Shown: in pieces, positions 10,164 to 21,190 of the stretch
Position numbering within the stretch: the first letter of the stretch is position 1
How the letters are laid out: every line of letters starts with the position of its first letter
Source of the DNA: Pleurostoma richardsiae
Taxonomy: Eukaryota > Ascomycota > Sordariomycetes > Calosphaeriales > Pleurostomataceae
DNA length: 64,000 nt
Reading direction: 5' to 3'
Assembly (NCBI GenBank): GCA_030052745.1
Contig: JANBVO010000005.1
Span: forward strand, 62,001-126,000
The notes under the pieces: generated by a model
The model's input: the letters and a program-made list of their open reading frames with translations, nothing else
What the model was told of the DNA's origin: nothing
The model's database searches: none
Translations under genes and position numbers: made by a program

Positions 10164-11996
10164 ATGTATGGCATCTTTGGCTTCCTGGCCCTGTTCATTG
10201 GGTTGCTGGGTGGTGTTGGCGTATCGGCTTCAGCGTCTTTCCTGCCTTTCCAGACCAACGATAAGCATGCAGCACGACCCCGGTCTGCTATCCCAGATTT
10301 TGAGATCCTCGATCAAGCGCTCGACGCGCTGAGGGTCATGCAGGATGACTACTTTGCGCCCTGGCTCGGCACATGGCCGACTTCTATCGACTGGACGGGT
10401 GCCGTCATAGCCACCCATGTGGCCGCAGCGTTGAGCTCGCTGTCCGAAGGATTGGAGCTGCTTCGCCTGGGCGGAGGCGCTGAGGACTATGTGGCCAAGG
10501 AGAACTTGATATCGCTCTATTTCTCCCAAATCCTGAGCTACTATTTCGGCCAGGATGCTTTCGCAATTCGCAATGAGGCGTACGACGACATCCTCTGGGT
10601 TGTGCTGGGCTGGCTGGAGACCATCGAGTTCATCGACCTCCACACCAAGCTGCACTACCCGGTGCATTCTTCCGATTATTACCGCCCTGGTCAGGGAATC
10701 TCAGAGGTCTTGCATAACCAGACATGGCATGGCAATATCTGGATCCCCGCCTTCTCCCACCGGGCCAGGATATTCTGGGACCTGGCCGACAAGGGCTGGG
10801 ACACGGTTCTGTGCGGTGGAGGAATGACCTGGAACCCGCGACTCGAGCCGTACAAGAACGCCATAACCAACGAGCTATTTATCGCGGCGTCGGCGTCCAT
10901 GTATCTCTACTTCCCCGGAGACAGCAACGCGGCTCCGTTCGGTGCGCCTCCCTCTAACCAGAGTGACCCTGGTGCACAGGCTGGCACCGGCCCTACGTCA
11001 CCACACAACCCCCTCCATCTCGGGGCTGCTGTTGCCGGATACACCTGGCTCGCCACGTCAGGCATGATGAACTCAGCGGGCCTCTACGTTGACGGCTTTC
11101 ACATTTCCGGCTGGAGCAACATCTCGAATCCTAACACGAAGTGTGACGTCCGCAACAACATGGTCTACACATACAACCAGGGCGTGATCCTGACCGGCCA
11201 GATAGACCTCTGGAAGGTCACCGGGGACGCTACATACCTGAGAGACGGTCACAGGCTCATCCAGGCCGTGATCCGGGCCACGGGCTACGACCTGTGGCGC
11301 GACAGGCCGTTAGACACCGTCTCGGACCTCGATGCCGGGCGGCTTCCACGGTGGCGTGGCCTGGGCCGGGCGGGAGTCCTCGAGGAGCAGTGCGACGTCA
11401 CCGGAGACTGCTCGCAGAACGGGCAGACCTTCAAGGGCATCTTCTTCCACCACTTCACCACCTTCTGCGCGCCCGTCGACCCGCTCCCCGCCGCCGCCGC
11501 CAGTGCCGCCGCGGACGCCGAGGCGCACCACGAGGCCTGCGCGGCGTATGTCGGGTGGATCAGACACAACGCCGCCGCGGCGCTGGCGACGCGGGACTCA
11601 AACGGCAAGTTCGGCATGTGGTGGACAGCCGGCTTGCTCAGGAACGTCAGCTACGCCCTCACCGACCGGCCGGACGGGAGCTCCCCCGGTGCGGTGGACT
11701 ACCGGAACCATGGGGTGCCGCAGAACGGCCTGTGGGTGCCCGGCGCCGCTGTGCCTAAAGGGCCAGTACGCGTGCCAGAGGCGCCGTACGGGGACGTCGT
11801 GGAGCAAAAGCCTGTGAGCGGGCCGACGAAGCACGCGCCGATGGGGAGACGGTTAGGGGGGGAGAGGACGCAGTGGACGAGCGGGAACGGCCGGGACCCC
11901 AATAGTCGCGGGCGGGGCAGGACGGTCGAGACACAGGGCAGCGGGCTGGCGCTTCTGAGGGCACTGTGGGAGATGACGAATAGGTACCAGCGGTGA
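10164..11996 (+). CDS. Glycoside hydrolase family 76 protein (alpha-1,6-mannanase/Dfg5-like)
   Basis: An intronless 610-residue protein. The true start is the ATG at 10164; an upstream in-frame TTG is ignored. Residues about 1-25 form a signal peptide (hydrophobic core FGFLALFIGLLGGVGV, then Ala/Ser). The GH76 fold is shown by SIDWTGAVIATHVAAAL and by the Asp pair in AYDDILWVVLGWLE (Asp141-Asp142), the family's catalytic pair. FHISGW and YTYNQGVILTG follow later. Family members cut alpha-1,6-mannan or, as Dfg5/Dcw1, transfer GPI-anchored proteins to the cell wall. The C-terminal 90 residues are Gly/Arg-rich and lack a hydrophobic GPI signal, so secretion is more likely than GPI anchoring. Confidence 0.9.
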   Translation: MYGIFGFLALFIGLLGGVGVSASASFLPFQTNDKHAARPRSAIPDFEILDQALDALRVMQDDYFAPWLGTWPTSIDWTGAVIATHVAAALSSLSEGLELLRLGGGAEDYVAKENLISLYFSQILSYYFGQDAFAIRNEAYDDILWVVLGWLETIEFIDLHTKLHYPVHSSDYYRPGQGISEVLHNQTWHGNIWIPAFSHRARIFWDLADKGWDTVLCGGGMTWNPRLEPYKNAITNELFIAASASMYLYFPGDSNAAPFGAPPSNQSDPGAQAGTGPTSPHNPLHLGAAVAGYTWLATSGMMNSAGLYVDGFHISGWSNISNPNTKCDVRNNMVYTYNQGVILTGQIDLWKVTGDATYLRDGHRLIQAVIRATGYDLWRDRPLDTVSDLDAGRLPRWRGLGRAGVLEEQCDVTGDCSQNGQTFKGIFFHHFTTFCAPVDPLPAAAASAAADAEAHHEACAAYVGWIRHNAAAALATRDSNGKFGMWWTAGLLRNVSYALTDRPDGSSPGAVDYRNHGVPQNGLWVPGAAVPKGPVRVPEAPYGDVVEQKPVSGPTKHAPMGRRLGGERTQWTSGNGRDPNSRGRGRTVETQGSGLALLRALWEMTNRYQR

Positions 11997-13625
11997 TCGG
12001 TTTGTTTGGTTGCATAGACTTTTGTTTAGCGGAGTTGTGTTTCTGGGTATAGAAGGCACGTTATTCCTAGCCGGCGTCTACCAGTCAGACGTGCGTCCAG
12101 ACAGGTACCTTAACAACAAAGGTCGTCTTGACTCGATCAGTCAAAAGGGGGTGAGCTGCGAGACTACCAATCAAGCGACCAGCGCGCCTGTATTTGGAAT
12201 ACTCACAGCGCTCAGACGAGCGACAATGCACCTTCGGCAGTTGCATTAAGCCAACAAAAGCCTCGCGCAGCTTCCAATTCAGTCTTCTTATCTTTTCCGA
12301 CTCGCTCTCAGGCGAATCAGAACTGTCTGTCGGGCGCGGAGTCCCCAGTGACACTGTCAGCAACCTCGATGTGCGTCAACAGATGCTATTCCTAGCATTT
12401 TTCTAGAAGCCGGGGATTCGGTGGGAATTTGACGCCCCCGGCGCAACGAGAAGCCCTTGTGCGACCAGTGCTAGACGACTGCAACGTTCGGAGTGCCGCT
12501 GCCGCCCCGTCGGGTACGTCCTCCGGTCGGGATTTGGAGACAGCTCACTCAGCTATAGCCTTGCTGGCTGTGATATATACTCGCCGGCAGAAGGGCGATG
12601 CAACATGGGGGCTGAGATAAGAAAAGCCGGGCGCGAAAGACGAGAGCGGGCCATTAAGAGAAGTTCTCATGCAGTCAGCACCTACTCCTTGGCGTTCTGC
12701 CGTGGGGAGAAGAGGGCAAGAACAGGAAGTTGTCCAAGATCATTTCTCTTGTCTGGGCGTATCCCACGCTCCCCCCCGGCTCCCGCTCCCGTTTGAACCG
12801 CTAGATGCCTCGGCGAGGCAGTGTTTTGCTCGTTCCGTCTTGATGGATTGACATCCCTGTTTCGCGGTCTGTGGCTCTCTCACCCTTTTGGCATTCTTAA
12901 CGCTGGTATTGTGTGGTTCCTTGATGATGCATGGATACTCAACAATTGGTATGACAGATCCATTCTTCCGGTACTTTCGTATCGCTAACAAAGGGGAAAC
13001 ATAGGGTATGGTAGTCATCATGCGCCTTCAACAGTCGTCGCTCTAGAAAGGTCGTATGTCTGGTTCGAGTCCAAACCAGAATGTCAAGGGCAAAACTTAA
13101 ACGCAACAGACATTGAAGCGCTGCGAGCCCTCGGGGAATAGGATATAATGCCAGATTGGCGGATCATGGAAAGCTGTGCCGCCCGCCCGCATGACGGTTG
13201 CTGGGAGTTGTCAGTCGGGTCTGGACACCTGCCGTTCTGACACAACCTACATTCGACCCCTTACATCCCCTTTCGGTGTTACTCACGTAGAGGGTGGCTT
13301 GTGGCTTTGCCGTGCGGGAACGTTGCCGTCGCTCTCAGGGAAGGATTCTCCTTCCCCCATTCTGCCTGGCTGTCTGCCTCCATCTCGCGTGGGCTAACCG
13401 GTTAACGCATGCAGTGCTTATATCTCCTTGCTCGGGTCCGCCTGTGCGTCTTTGTCTTGGCATGTTTCCCCTTAAGTCATCAGTGTCTGATGTTTCGAGT
13501 CTTTATCTACATGACTTCTCACTCCGCCAACGGCTGAAGAGCGACAACCGCCAATTTACATCACGATCTCAAGTGGGATACCAGCCTTGTCATGTTTTCC
13601 GCAAGAAGATGATACCCCCGGAAAG
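11997..13625. other. 1.6-kb intergenic region
   Basis: This holds the GH76 3' end and the promoter of the next plus-strand gene. Frames here are short and without recognised domains. One GGTTCGAGTCC match near 13,061 looks like a tRNA B box, but no cloverleaf can be completed. Confidence 0.45.
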
Positions 13626-14800
13626 ATGGACCTGGAGACAGCCGAAAGACAAAAGTTCATCATCCCCCATCTGAGGACCCCGAACCAGCCTGGCCTCGAG
13701 GTCCACCGGGAAGTGGAGGAAGACGCCGCCTCCTCTCCCTTACATCACCCACTGCACCCTGTCGATTCCCGGCAGCAGTTCAGCCCCTATCGGAGCCCGG
13801 AGCCGAGCTTTCACCACCGCGGTCCGGACCCCAGCATCCACCAGCCCGACCCCTCGGTCACCCAGCGCACCGCATCCCAGACCTCCGCGGGCCCGTCGCC
13901 GTTCGGCTCCCCGTACCTGCGCTCTTCGTCTAGCAGCGTGCCCGTGTCCGGGCTGCACCTGCGCAACGGGCCGCGGCATTATGTCCTGCCTCCGGGAGGG
14001 TTTGAGCCGTTCAAGTACGAGGGCGAGTCGCCTTCCCGGAGAGAAACCCCGCGGGTGCTGGGGCTATCCGTGGCCTGGTTCTGGGCGGCCGTCGCTGCCT
14101 GCGTCGTGGTTATTGCCGCAGGACTCGGGGCCGGTCTGGCGGTGGGGTTAAGTAACTCGTGAGTCTCCCCTTTTCTCCCGGGACAGCCAGCTCCTGAAGA
14201 TGCAGGGCGGTTTGCTACCTGGGGTACCTGTGCCGGGTCGACATCCTCTAACCTAGTGACAGACACCACACTCCAAACGTCACCAGCACCGGTACCGCCT
14301 CGGCGACCATCATCAACCAGCAGGGCGTCGCCTCGCCTGCGCCCGTGAACCCGTGGTGCCCGGGCCGCAACGGCACCGTCGTGACGCCGTACGACGCGTC
14401 CGGCACGCCCATCAAGTTCAACAACGAGCAGGCCATGTCCTTCCAGGTGCTGTGCGACACGTACTGGCCCGCCAAGCAGAGCGCCAACCCGGGGCTGCGC
14501 ACCATCGCGGCGGCCTACGCGCCGGACATGCTGGCGTGCATGGCGCTGTGCGCCGAGTTCAACGCCGGGTACAGCGACGCGGTGGGCGACGACGTCGAGG
14601 TCGGCGGCGGCATCTGCGTGGGCGTCGCGCTCATCCGCGCGCAGGCGGAGTTCTGCTACCTGCAGAACGCGACGGGGACCAACGACACGAGCGCCGCGAA
14701 CGGGAACCCCGTGGACAGCGCGGTGCTGGTTGGGCCGTGGGCGGGGTATAGCAAGGAGAACCTCACTTGGGTATTTAATAATAACGGACAAGGAGGATGA
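13626..14800 (+). CDS. Single-pass membrane protein with Cys-rich PAN/apple-like ectodomain
   Basis: Exons 13626-14158 and 14263-14800 join in phase 2 (donor GTGAGT, acceptor CAG) to give 356 residues. Residues 1-145 are Ser/Pro/His-rich and disordered, presumably cytosolic. Residues about 147-175 form one strong membrane helix (AWFWAAVAACVVVIAAGLG). The outer part begins with a Thr/Ser linker, then a roughly 140-residue domain with six Cys (WCPG, VLCDTYW, LACMALC, GICVG, EFCYL). That spacing resembles the apple/PAN-like ectodomains common in Pezizomycotina. Several N-glycosylation sites (NGT, NAT, NDT, NLT) support exposure outside the cell. The role is unknown; a surface or wall-sensing function is only inference. 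Confidence 0.8.
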
Positions 14801-15708
14801 TCGACTGCTGAAAAGGCGGGGTCTGGCTGAGTGCTACATGTCCGTATCTAGGGAAATGGGGGTCTTGAGGGAGGTTGGATGGCGTTGGGAGTTCTACATC
14901 TCCAGTCGACTCGGGACCGGCTGTGCGAGCTGTATTGGGACAGATTACACGCTGGATGGCGGCCGCAATGGCTTGCGGGAGGCAATGTCTTTGGGATCGC
15001 GTCTTCTCCAATCGCGAAATTGGGTCGGAGCATATGAGCTGGCAAGCTCAGGTTGAGAGGGAGAAGATTCTGGAAAAGGGGTGTGTGGCAGATCTCGTTG
15101 TGCTCAGATCACACAAGGAGCCTCACTTACAGCATGGACGTAAGGCGGAGATATATCTAGAGATTGCTATCCCCGGAGGCAAAAAGAACTCAAGCCGGCT
15201 CATTGGCAGCAGTCAGGCACAACCTTCCTTCACATCTATCACTACCGTACCTATGCTAGCAGCGTAGTATGCAACTTCTTCTGACGATAAAAGATAGTCA
15301 GAAAGCACGCGTCTCTGCTCAGTACTAAGAAGTACACCTAGATAAACTCTGCAATCTCCTCTTAGAACCTACTACCACACATATTTTGATCAACAATGCT
15401 CGGGGACTCTCAGAGATGCGAAAAGCCAGAGATTTGCAGCTGTGACTGAACCTCCTTGATATTTGTACACCACGCTTCTTCAAGAAATAACCACCCGCTC
15501 AAGGCTGGATTTCCCACGAGACAGGCGCCAGAGGAATAGATATTGTCTCCCATTCTGTGACACGCAAAGGTCTCCTCATCCGTATGTACCCAGCAACGGC
15601 CCACCGCCCTCCATGCTGAAGGATCTAGAAGGGGGAAGGAAAAACACAGTTTATGAGAAAACCGCGAGGGATATACGCAATACAGCCTAGAAATGCACGT
15701 AGCAACAC
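14801..15708. other. Convergent intergenic region
   Basis: About 0.9 kb between convergent genes. A 130-codon frame on the plus strand (14,875-15,267) starts at TTG and shows no domain. I see only 3' flanks here. Confidence 0.5.
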
Positions 15709-16991
15709 TCAGTCCCGCCACTCCTCGCCGCTACGCACCCCGCTCGGCTCCCCTGGGGAGTCGACATGCGGTGCCGAGGGCAGCGTGCCGTCCTCGTCCT
15801 CGTCATCCAGCACCTTCGCCAGCTCGTCCGGGTCCTGCATCTTCGCGTCCGGGTCCACCGGCCCCTCAACGTCGGAGATAATGCCGTGCTCCTCGTCGTC
15901 ATCGTCGTGGTGCTCCCCTTCGTGGCCCAGCACGCCCTCGTCCGCGCTGATCGAGATGCCTCTCCGGCCCCACTTGGCCCGCGGCGCGCCCCTCCTGCCC
16001 GTGGCGGTGCCGTTCCCTGCGCTGCCGCCCCCGAGCGCGGGCGCGCTCTCCTCGTCCTCGCCCTCCTCCAGGTCCACGACGTGCTTCCCGAAGATGCGGC
16101 GGAGCAGCCAGCCCCGGCGGATGTCGTCCGCATCGACGACGCCACCGTTCCGGAGCTTGACGCGCTGGCGCGTCCAATAGACCCAGGCGAAATCGAGGTA
16201 CAGCGCCGTCTGGACGACGCCAAAGATGACAGACACGGGGTTGGGCTTGAGGTCGTTGGAGTCGAGGCCGCGCCAGATCCAGTTTAGCAGGTAGAAGCCG
16301 CGGTAGGAGCCGAGCGTCAGGAGGTAGAAGGAGTCGATGACGGTGGGTACGGTGGTCTGGCGGAGGAGGAGGAGCTGCGGGAGGACGCAGACGGACTCGA
16401 GGATCTGCGAGAAGTCCCAGAGCCACTGTGGATCATCGTTAGCAACCGTTGCAAATTTTGCGGGAAGAGGCAGCAGAGGAAAGGGGGCCGGGGCGACGGA
16501 CGAAGAACAAGCTGTAGTGGCCGCGTTCGAAGATGAGCATCACGAACGGGGAAAGGAGCAGCGAGCCGCCGAAGACGACGGCGCCCATCTTCCACGCAAG
16601 CTCCTTCTCCCTAGTCCGCGGGTAGACCCATCGCATGATCCCGATGATGTAGAAGGACGACAGTATGTAGAAGATCTTGAAGAAGTAATTCCATCGGTAC
16701 GTTTCTCGGAAGAGGTCGGTGTATCTGGAGCAGAAGACGACGGCGTAGAGCACCTGCGTGATCAGGGAAACACCTAGAGGCTTGCCTTCAGCATAGAGCA
16801 CGACAGCAGAGTCCTGGCAGAGTGACTAACCTTCAGCACTCCGATTGCGATGTATGGCGAAGATGAGGATAAGCTTGGAGAGGAGGTGGGAGCAGTCTCC
16901 CAAGATCCTGAATATCTACATCGCGCTCGTCAGCTCAAGGCGCAAAGGGGAACGTCAAAGAGTCGCGGGAGCGTACATTAAACGCCGTCAT
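15709..16991 (-). CDS. erd2: ER lumen protein-retaining (KDEL/HDEL) receptor with long acidic tail
   Basis: Four exons: 16991-16977, 16915-16831, 16773-16502 and 16425-15709, giving 362 residues. The first exon encodes only MTAFN. The joined protein shows the Erd2 core: FRILGDCSHLLSKLILI, AEGVSLITQVLYAVVFCSRY, WNYFFKIFYILSS, WDFSQILESVCVLPQLLLL, FYLLTLGSYRGFYLLNWI and DFAWVYWTRQRVKL, covering seven membrane helices. It returns escaped ER proteins bearing HDEL-type tails from the Golgi in COPI vesicles. Splice sites were chosen so that the conserved AEGVSLITQ and the FF-WLWDFS join match the family spacing; an earlier acceptor would insert GKPL. After about residue 215, where most homologues end, a roughly 145-residue hydrophilic, acidic tail follows. 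Confidence 0.93.
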
Positions 16992-17875
16992 CTTGCCGGA
17001 TATTGTCGCCTCGATATCCGTAGAGTGGAGGGTGGTCTAGCGGCGGAGTGCTTTGATCGTTATGACGGCCTCGCTATATGCTCGCGTTTCGCATCCCAAC
17101 TCCAGAGCGGGGTGACGCGGCTTGACATACAAGAAGCGCTGCTTCCAGAACTCGGCAGCTCTAGAGCCTCATCGGCAGTATTCAGGTGGTGATGTGGATA
17201 TGCAAGCAAGAAGTCCAGGTCGAACTTCGGTGAACAGGACAACTCTTAATTCGGGGCCTTGCGAGCTTGCGTGTCAATCCACTGAGTGGTGGGTTGCCTT
17301 CGGACAAGCTGACTGGGAGCTTCCGAGCCTCAGCTCTCAGGGACCACATCTTGGCACCGGCGTTTCGTGATACAAGAATATACTGTATGTAACGATCATC
17401 ATGCAATTACTGAAATTATTCTGCATGCACTCCCCAGCTGCCTATTGTCTTGGCATCGCAACGTCGGTTTTCCTATTTCGGAAGTCTTTTCTATAAGGCA
17501 AGACATGGACGCTCGGTAGTGTCAATGATAGCTGAGATAGGCAGCTTGTTCTCTATTCTATTGTGTATACGAGGTGCATGCTATGTTCTGATTTCCTTTT
17601 CGAGGGGCGACGAAACACCGAGTCCCACCGTGAGCCATTTTCCCATGCCATGCATAACTTCATGAACAACCGATGCCGACGCCAACTCCATCCATTTCGC
17701 CAAAACGAACGTCAAAAGCCCCAATGACACCTGTCAGTCCTTTTTTAATACAGCCCGCACGCCTCCTCGTGGACTTCCTTAGTATGGTCTTTAGCAGGTG
17801 TCTGAATTTCGGGTGTGCCAGCTTCTTGTGAGCAAGTAGGCCTGCTGCAAAGCTCTGTCGTTCCCTCACAGTCTC
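16992..17875 (-). other. Upstream region of erd2 / 3' region of the LicD gene
   Basis: About 0.9 kb between two minus-strand genes. No supported gene. The frames present are short and begin mostly at non-ATG codons. It should contain the erd2 promoter. Confidence 0.5.
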
Positions 17876-19103
17876 CTATTTCTCGGGATCGATGTCTCTG
17901 ACTTTAGGGATCCACTGCATTTTATCGTCGTCGAATATGTGGCTGCAAGATGTTAGTCAGAGACCGAGGGTATCCTGGGTTCACGCTGACGTACTGGTTG
18001 AAATCAGTGTTTGTCAGGGACTTCTTCCCATACTCATTCTCCAATAGATCCTTGAACTTGTAAGGGATCTTCGCTGGGATTCCCTCGAAGACTGTATCCC
18101 GAAGTGGGAAGATATAGGTATCCTATTCCTGTTAGACTGAGAGTGACCTAGGTGGGCGAAAACAGGAGGTCGGCGACATACTCGATACTCATGGCCGTCT
18201 TTGCAGCTGAGCATACCTTCGCCATCGGGATGTGTCGTGTTGTATCGGACGGTCGTTATATCGATAAACAGGCCGCTTTCAGTATCGATCCACCGTGCAT
18301 CGATAACATTGAGCTTGTCTGTCTGCTCCCGGTTCTTGTAGTGCGGATTGACTTCGATCATGTAATCTCGGCCGTCGGGGATTCTCGGCGTCTTATAATG
18401 AAATACAGACATGTTGTAATAGGCTGCAAGATAGTACATGCTCGTCTCGCTAACCTGGACGTCCACATCCGAATCCCAGGGCATGATCTTCGAAATGGTC
18501 AGCATCGAGGGAGGCACAAACCTTGGTCTCTGGGGAAGGAGAGAAGCAAACCTGTTTGTTCCACCACCAACCGAGGAGAGACCCATGCATCAGCCAAGTC
18601 TCGATGCCCAGATCTGAGAAGGTTGCTAGGTATGTCTGCACGAGATTCTTGAGAGCCTTTTTCTGCTCAGCATAGTCCAGCACATGGTCGGCAAACCTCC
18701 CATCGTAGTGAGGATGGAAGCTGGAGCCTTGGTTAGTACTAGGAGGACGTCTAGCCTGGCTTGTATTTCTCAACTCACACGGACTCATCTGTACAGCGCT
18801 ACGTTAGCATCGACGTCTTGATATAACGACCTGGATGGAGATAACATCGCGAGATGTATATGGGGACACGAGAAGGACGCAGTAGTGTACGGCTGTAAAT
18901 GTCCTCACGTACTATTGGCCGTACTGGCGAAGAAAAGGGTCGGACCTACGGAAGTACTTGTCAGGAGGGTCGCCTCTTTTGCCGCTCATGTCCTTCCTCA
19001 GCTTCCGGCGGACAGACAGAAAGTCCGCATCTCGGCCCTGAAGAGGGGCTGAAGTACTGGCTAGGACTAGGGTTGACAGGCAAAGGAGAGTGTCGAGACG
19101 CAT
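17876..19103 (-). CDS. Secreted LicD-family (Mnn4-like) nucleotidyltransferase-fold protein
   Basis: Six exons: 19103-18950, 18788-18779 (10 bases), 18720-18552, 18487-18182, 18122-17995 and 17942-17876, giving 277 residues. A signal peptide (MRLDTLLCLSTLVLASTSA) is followed by FHPHYDGRF, TWLMHGSLLGWWW, then PWDSDVDVQ with acidic residues typical of the LicD nucleotidyltransferase fold (about 115-120), EVNPHY and NVIDARWIDTESGLFIDIT. In fungi relatives such as Mnn4 act in mannosyl-phosphate transfer to glycans in the secretory pathway; bacterial LicD transfers phosphocholine. The exon pattern was fixed by matching these motifs in one frame; the 10-base exon contributes His-Glu-Ser-Val in KYF-HESV-FHPHY. 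The substrate is unknown. Confidence 0.85.
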
Positions 19104-21190
19104 CGTGAAGAACAACTAGGACTGAGGTCTAAGAGAATGACAGGAGCGCAGGAAATGTCGTCCACGGAGGATATGCCGCCCGCCGCAAGCTACTCGACAA
19201 CGTCAAAGTAGGTAGGGATTTGCGACGACGACGGAAGACGAGAGATATGTCGTTTTATTATCCCGAGTCTGCACTGTCCCTACCGATTCGAGCAGACAGG
19301 ATGTGGTTCGTACGCTTGGTCTTTTCGAGGCTCAGCTGCGGATATACTAATGTACGGCGCACCGTGGGGGCAGCTAGGTATGCCTCCGCGTCTCGGACTG
19401 TAAATGCAGACGGGAGAGAGAGGTGATAGACGCCGGATATCGAGAGCAAGAAGGACGCGATGCTGTCCTTCACTTCAGGCCATGCGACGCCAGAGTAGGA
19501 ACAATAAGACGACAACAAGAAAAACAATGGAATCGTGTATCATCGACGTTGAAGAAAAGGAAGAAGGAGAAGAAGTAATAGGAAGGCGCACGCGACTAAA
19601 TCACAGCCCTGTCATACCTTTCCTTCCGCACTTACATTACCTACAGTACACGCTGCACATAAGACACATTTGCTGTACCTCCTGGTAATCCCGCCTTTCC
19701 TCTCTCCACATCGGCACGCGACTCAGAGCCCTAACAGGAAATGATCGCAGGCGAAGCCAACTTGGAGGAGGGACTTGCTTCGGTTGGTGGGGGACCTGCA
19801 GGACACTCGCCCGTCGACTCCGCCCAACATCTTTCTCCTACATACAGTACGTGCGAGTACTCTGGAGTACGTGTCCCTCGGCCGGATTCATGTCGAGAAA
19901 ACGTTCCGTGTCTCTCGATTGCACCCTTTTCTGGGGGCTGCCGCGTAATCAGAACGGGAATCCAAGGGACTTGGTCCCACGCTAATCCACCCCGGTATTT
20001 GTACCCGACGCATGGCTGGTACGGAACCGGCCAGGGCGGCCCAGGAGCCTGCTGGGATCAGTGGATCAGCCAACCCCATGCTCTCGGGTGGTCACTGCAT
20101 GTCTCTCTTATCACGGCTCTGTTGTTCTATTCTTTCAGCCTGCAGGGTCCGGTTTCAATGGACGCAGAACGCGTAAGATATGATCGGCCCCTCCAAGGGT
20201 ACCTCTCTCTTCTCCTCCCGTCGTATGTCTATTTCCCTGGGCAATTGATTTTGCGGGTTGAGGTGCTCTCTAGTTCGTCTGTCCGTACATCTATGTACTC
20301 CTTACTCCGTATGCAGACTCTCCCCATTAGCCCCATGGATCTCTTCGTCAGATCTTGGGTCCGAGCTCTCTAGGACCGCTTGTCTCGTCTGATCATCGTG
20401 AAGCGCCGCCCCTGGTCGCTTGCCGATGCGGCGCTGTAACATGCCAAGTCTGAGGCTCCCGGCGCCATCCCCGTCCTCCCGCACTTAGCCGAGAGCGTTA
20501 TTAGGCAGGTGGACGTCATCGTGGGAGCAATTAATGTGCGGCTCCCTCCTTCAATCTGCTCACACGACAGACATCGCAGATCCTGCAAGGGGTGACAGGT
20601 ATTTATAGGCTGGCCGACGCCAAATTTAGGGGAAACTAAGCTTTCCCAAAACCTGGATTGCCACGAGGCTGGCGACCTTGTCTTATGCTAGGAATGCTGA
20701 ATCTCGTGGTGGTAAACTCAATTAATGTTCAAGCCTCCTCGAATGTTGGTGACATCCTTGTTGGTCCGGCAGCGCCTTCTATTGTGCTTGATTTCACGGC
20801 GCCTTGCTGGTGTTGAAAAGTGATTATTCTATGATAAGCAGTGCGATATTGTATACCGAGAGAAGCTTCGATATCGCAGTTAATATCGAACACTGTACGA
20901 TCCTTCCAGGCTTTTTTTTTTTTTTTTTGTTATTTCCTTAGGTAGGTGGGTAGCGTGCAGAGTAGGCGAGGTAAGAAACACTACTTACACGGGCAGTCTC
21001 CGCTACTAAGGGCACTGGTATCAATCTACGTGCTGGTCAGTTCCACCCTATAGAAACGCGCTTAGCTTAGACGCGTCTGCTGTAGATCGCCTCAACCCAA
21101 TACGACAAACAGCCGGCGGGAAATGGTTTTAAATATCATATTCATTGATCTCGGGAGTACCTCCGGCTATTCTAGGCTTCTTCGGACAAT
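19104..21190. other. 2.1-kb gene-poor divergent intergenic region
   Basis: The longest stretch without a supported gene in the window, between divergent LicD and ame1 genes. It contains a run of 17 T at 20,912-20,928, a small GTACTC/GAGTAC inverted repeat near 19,855-19,870, and a 210-codon ATG frame at 19,741-20,373 without domain signal. Composition is more AT-rich than the flanking genes, especially near 20.7-21.2 kb. No transposon ends were seen. Confidence 0.5.
20912..20928 (+). repeat. Poly(T) run of 17
   Basis: A homopolymer of 17 T upstream of ame1. Such poly(dA:dT) tracts exclude nucleosomes in fungi and may mark the ame1 promoter, about 260 bp away. The exact length may also be affected by sequencing error. 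Confidence 0.7.

Noticed and set aside
12955-13075. Possible tRNA gene (GGTTCGAGTCC, an exact B-box word, near 13,061)
   Set aside because: The T-arm would have a mismatch, no A box or D-arm lies at the right distance, and no matching acceptor stem could be completed even allowing an intron.
8004-14800. Secondary metabolite cluster around the SDR gene
   Set aside because: Neighbours are adenylate kinase, GH76 and a surface protein. No backbone synthase, P450 or cluster regulator is present.
14875-15267. 130-codon frame between the surface protein and erd2
   Set aside because: Starts at TTG, shows no domain, and lies between two convergent 3' ends.
19741-20373. 210-codon ATG frame in the 2.1-kb spacer
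   Set aside because: No domain, signal peptide or splice pattern. The composition looks like spacer, and a frame of this size can occur by chance in GC-rich DNA.
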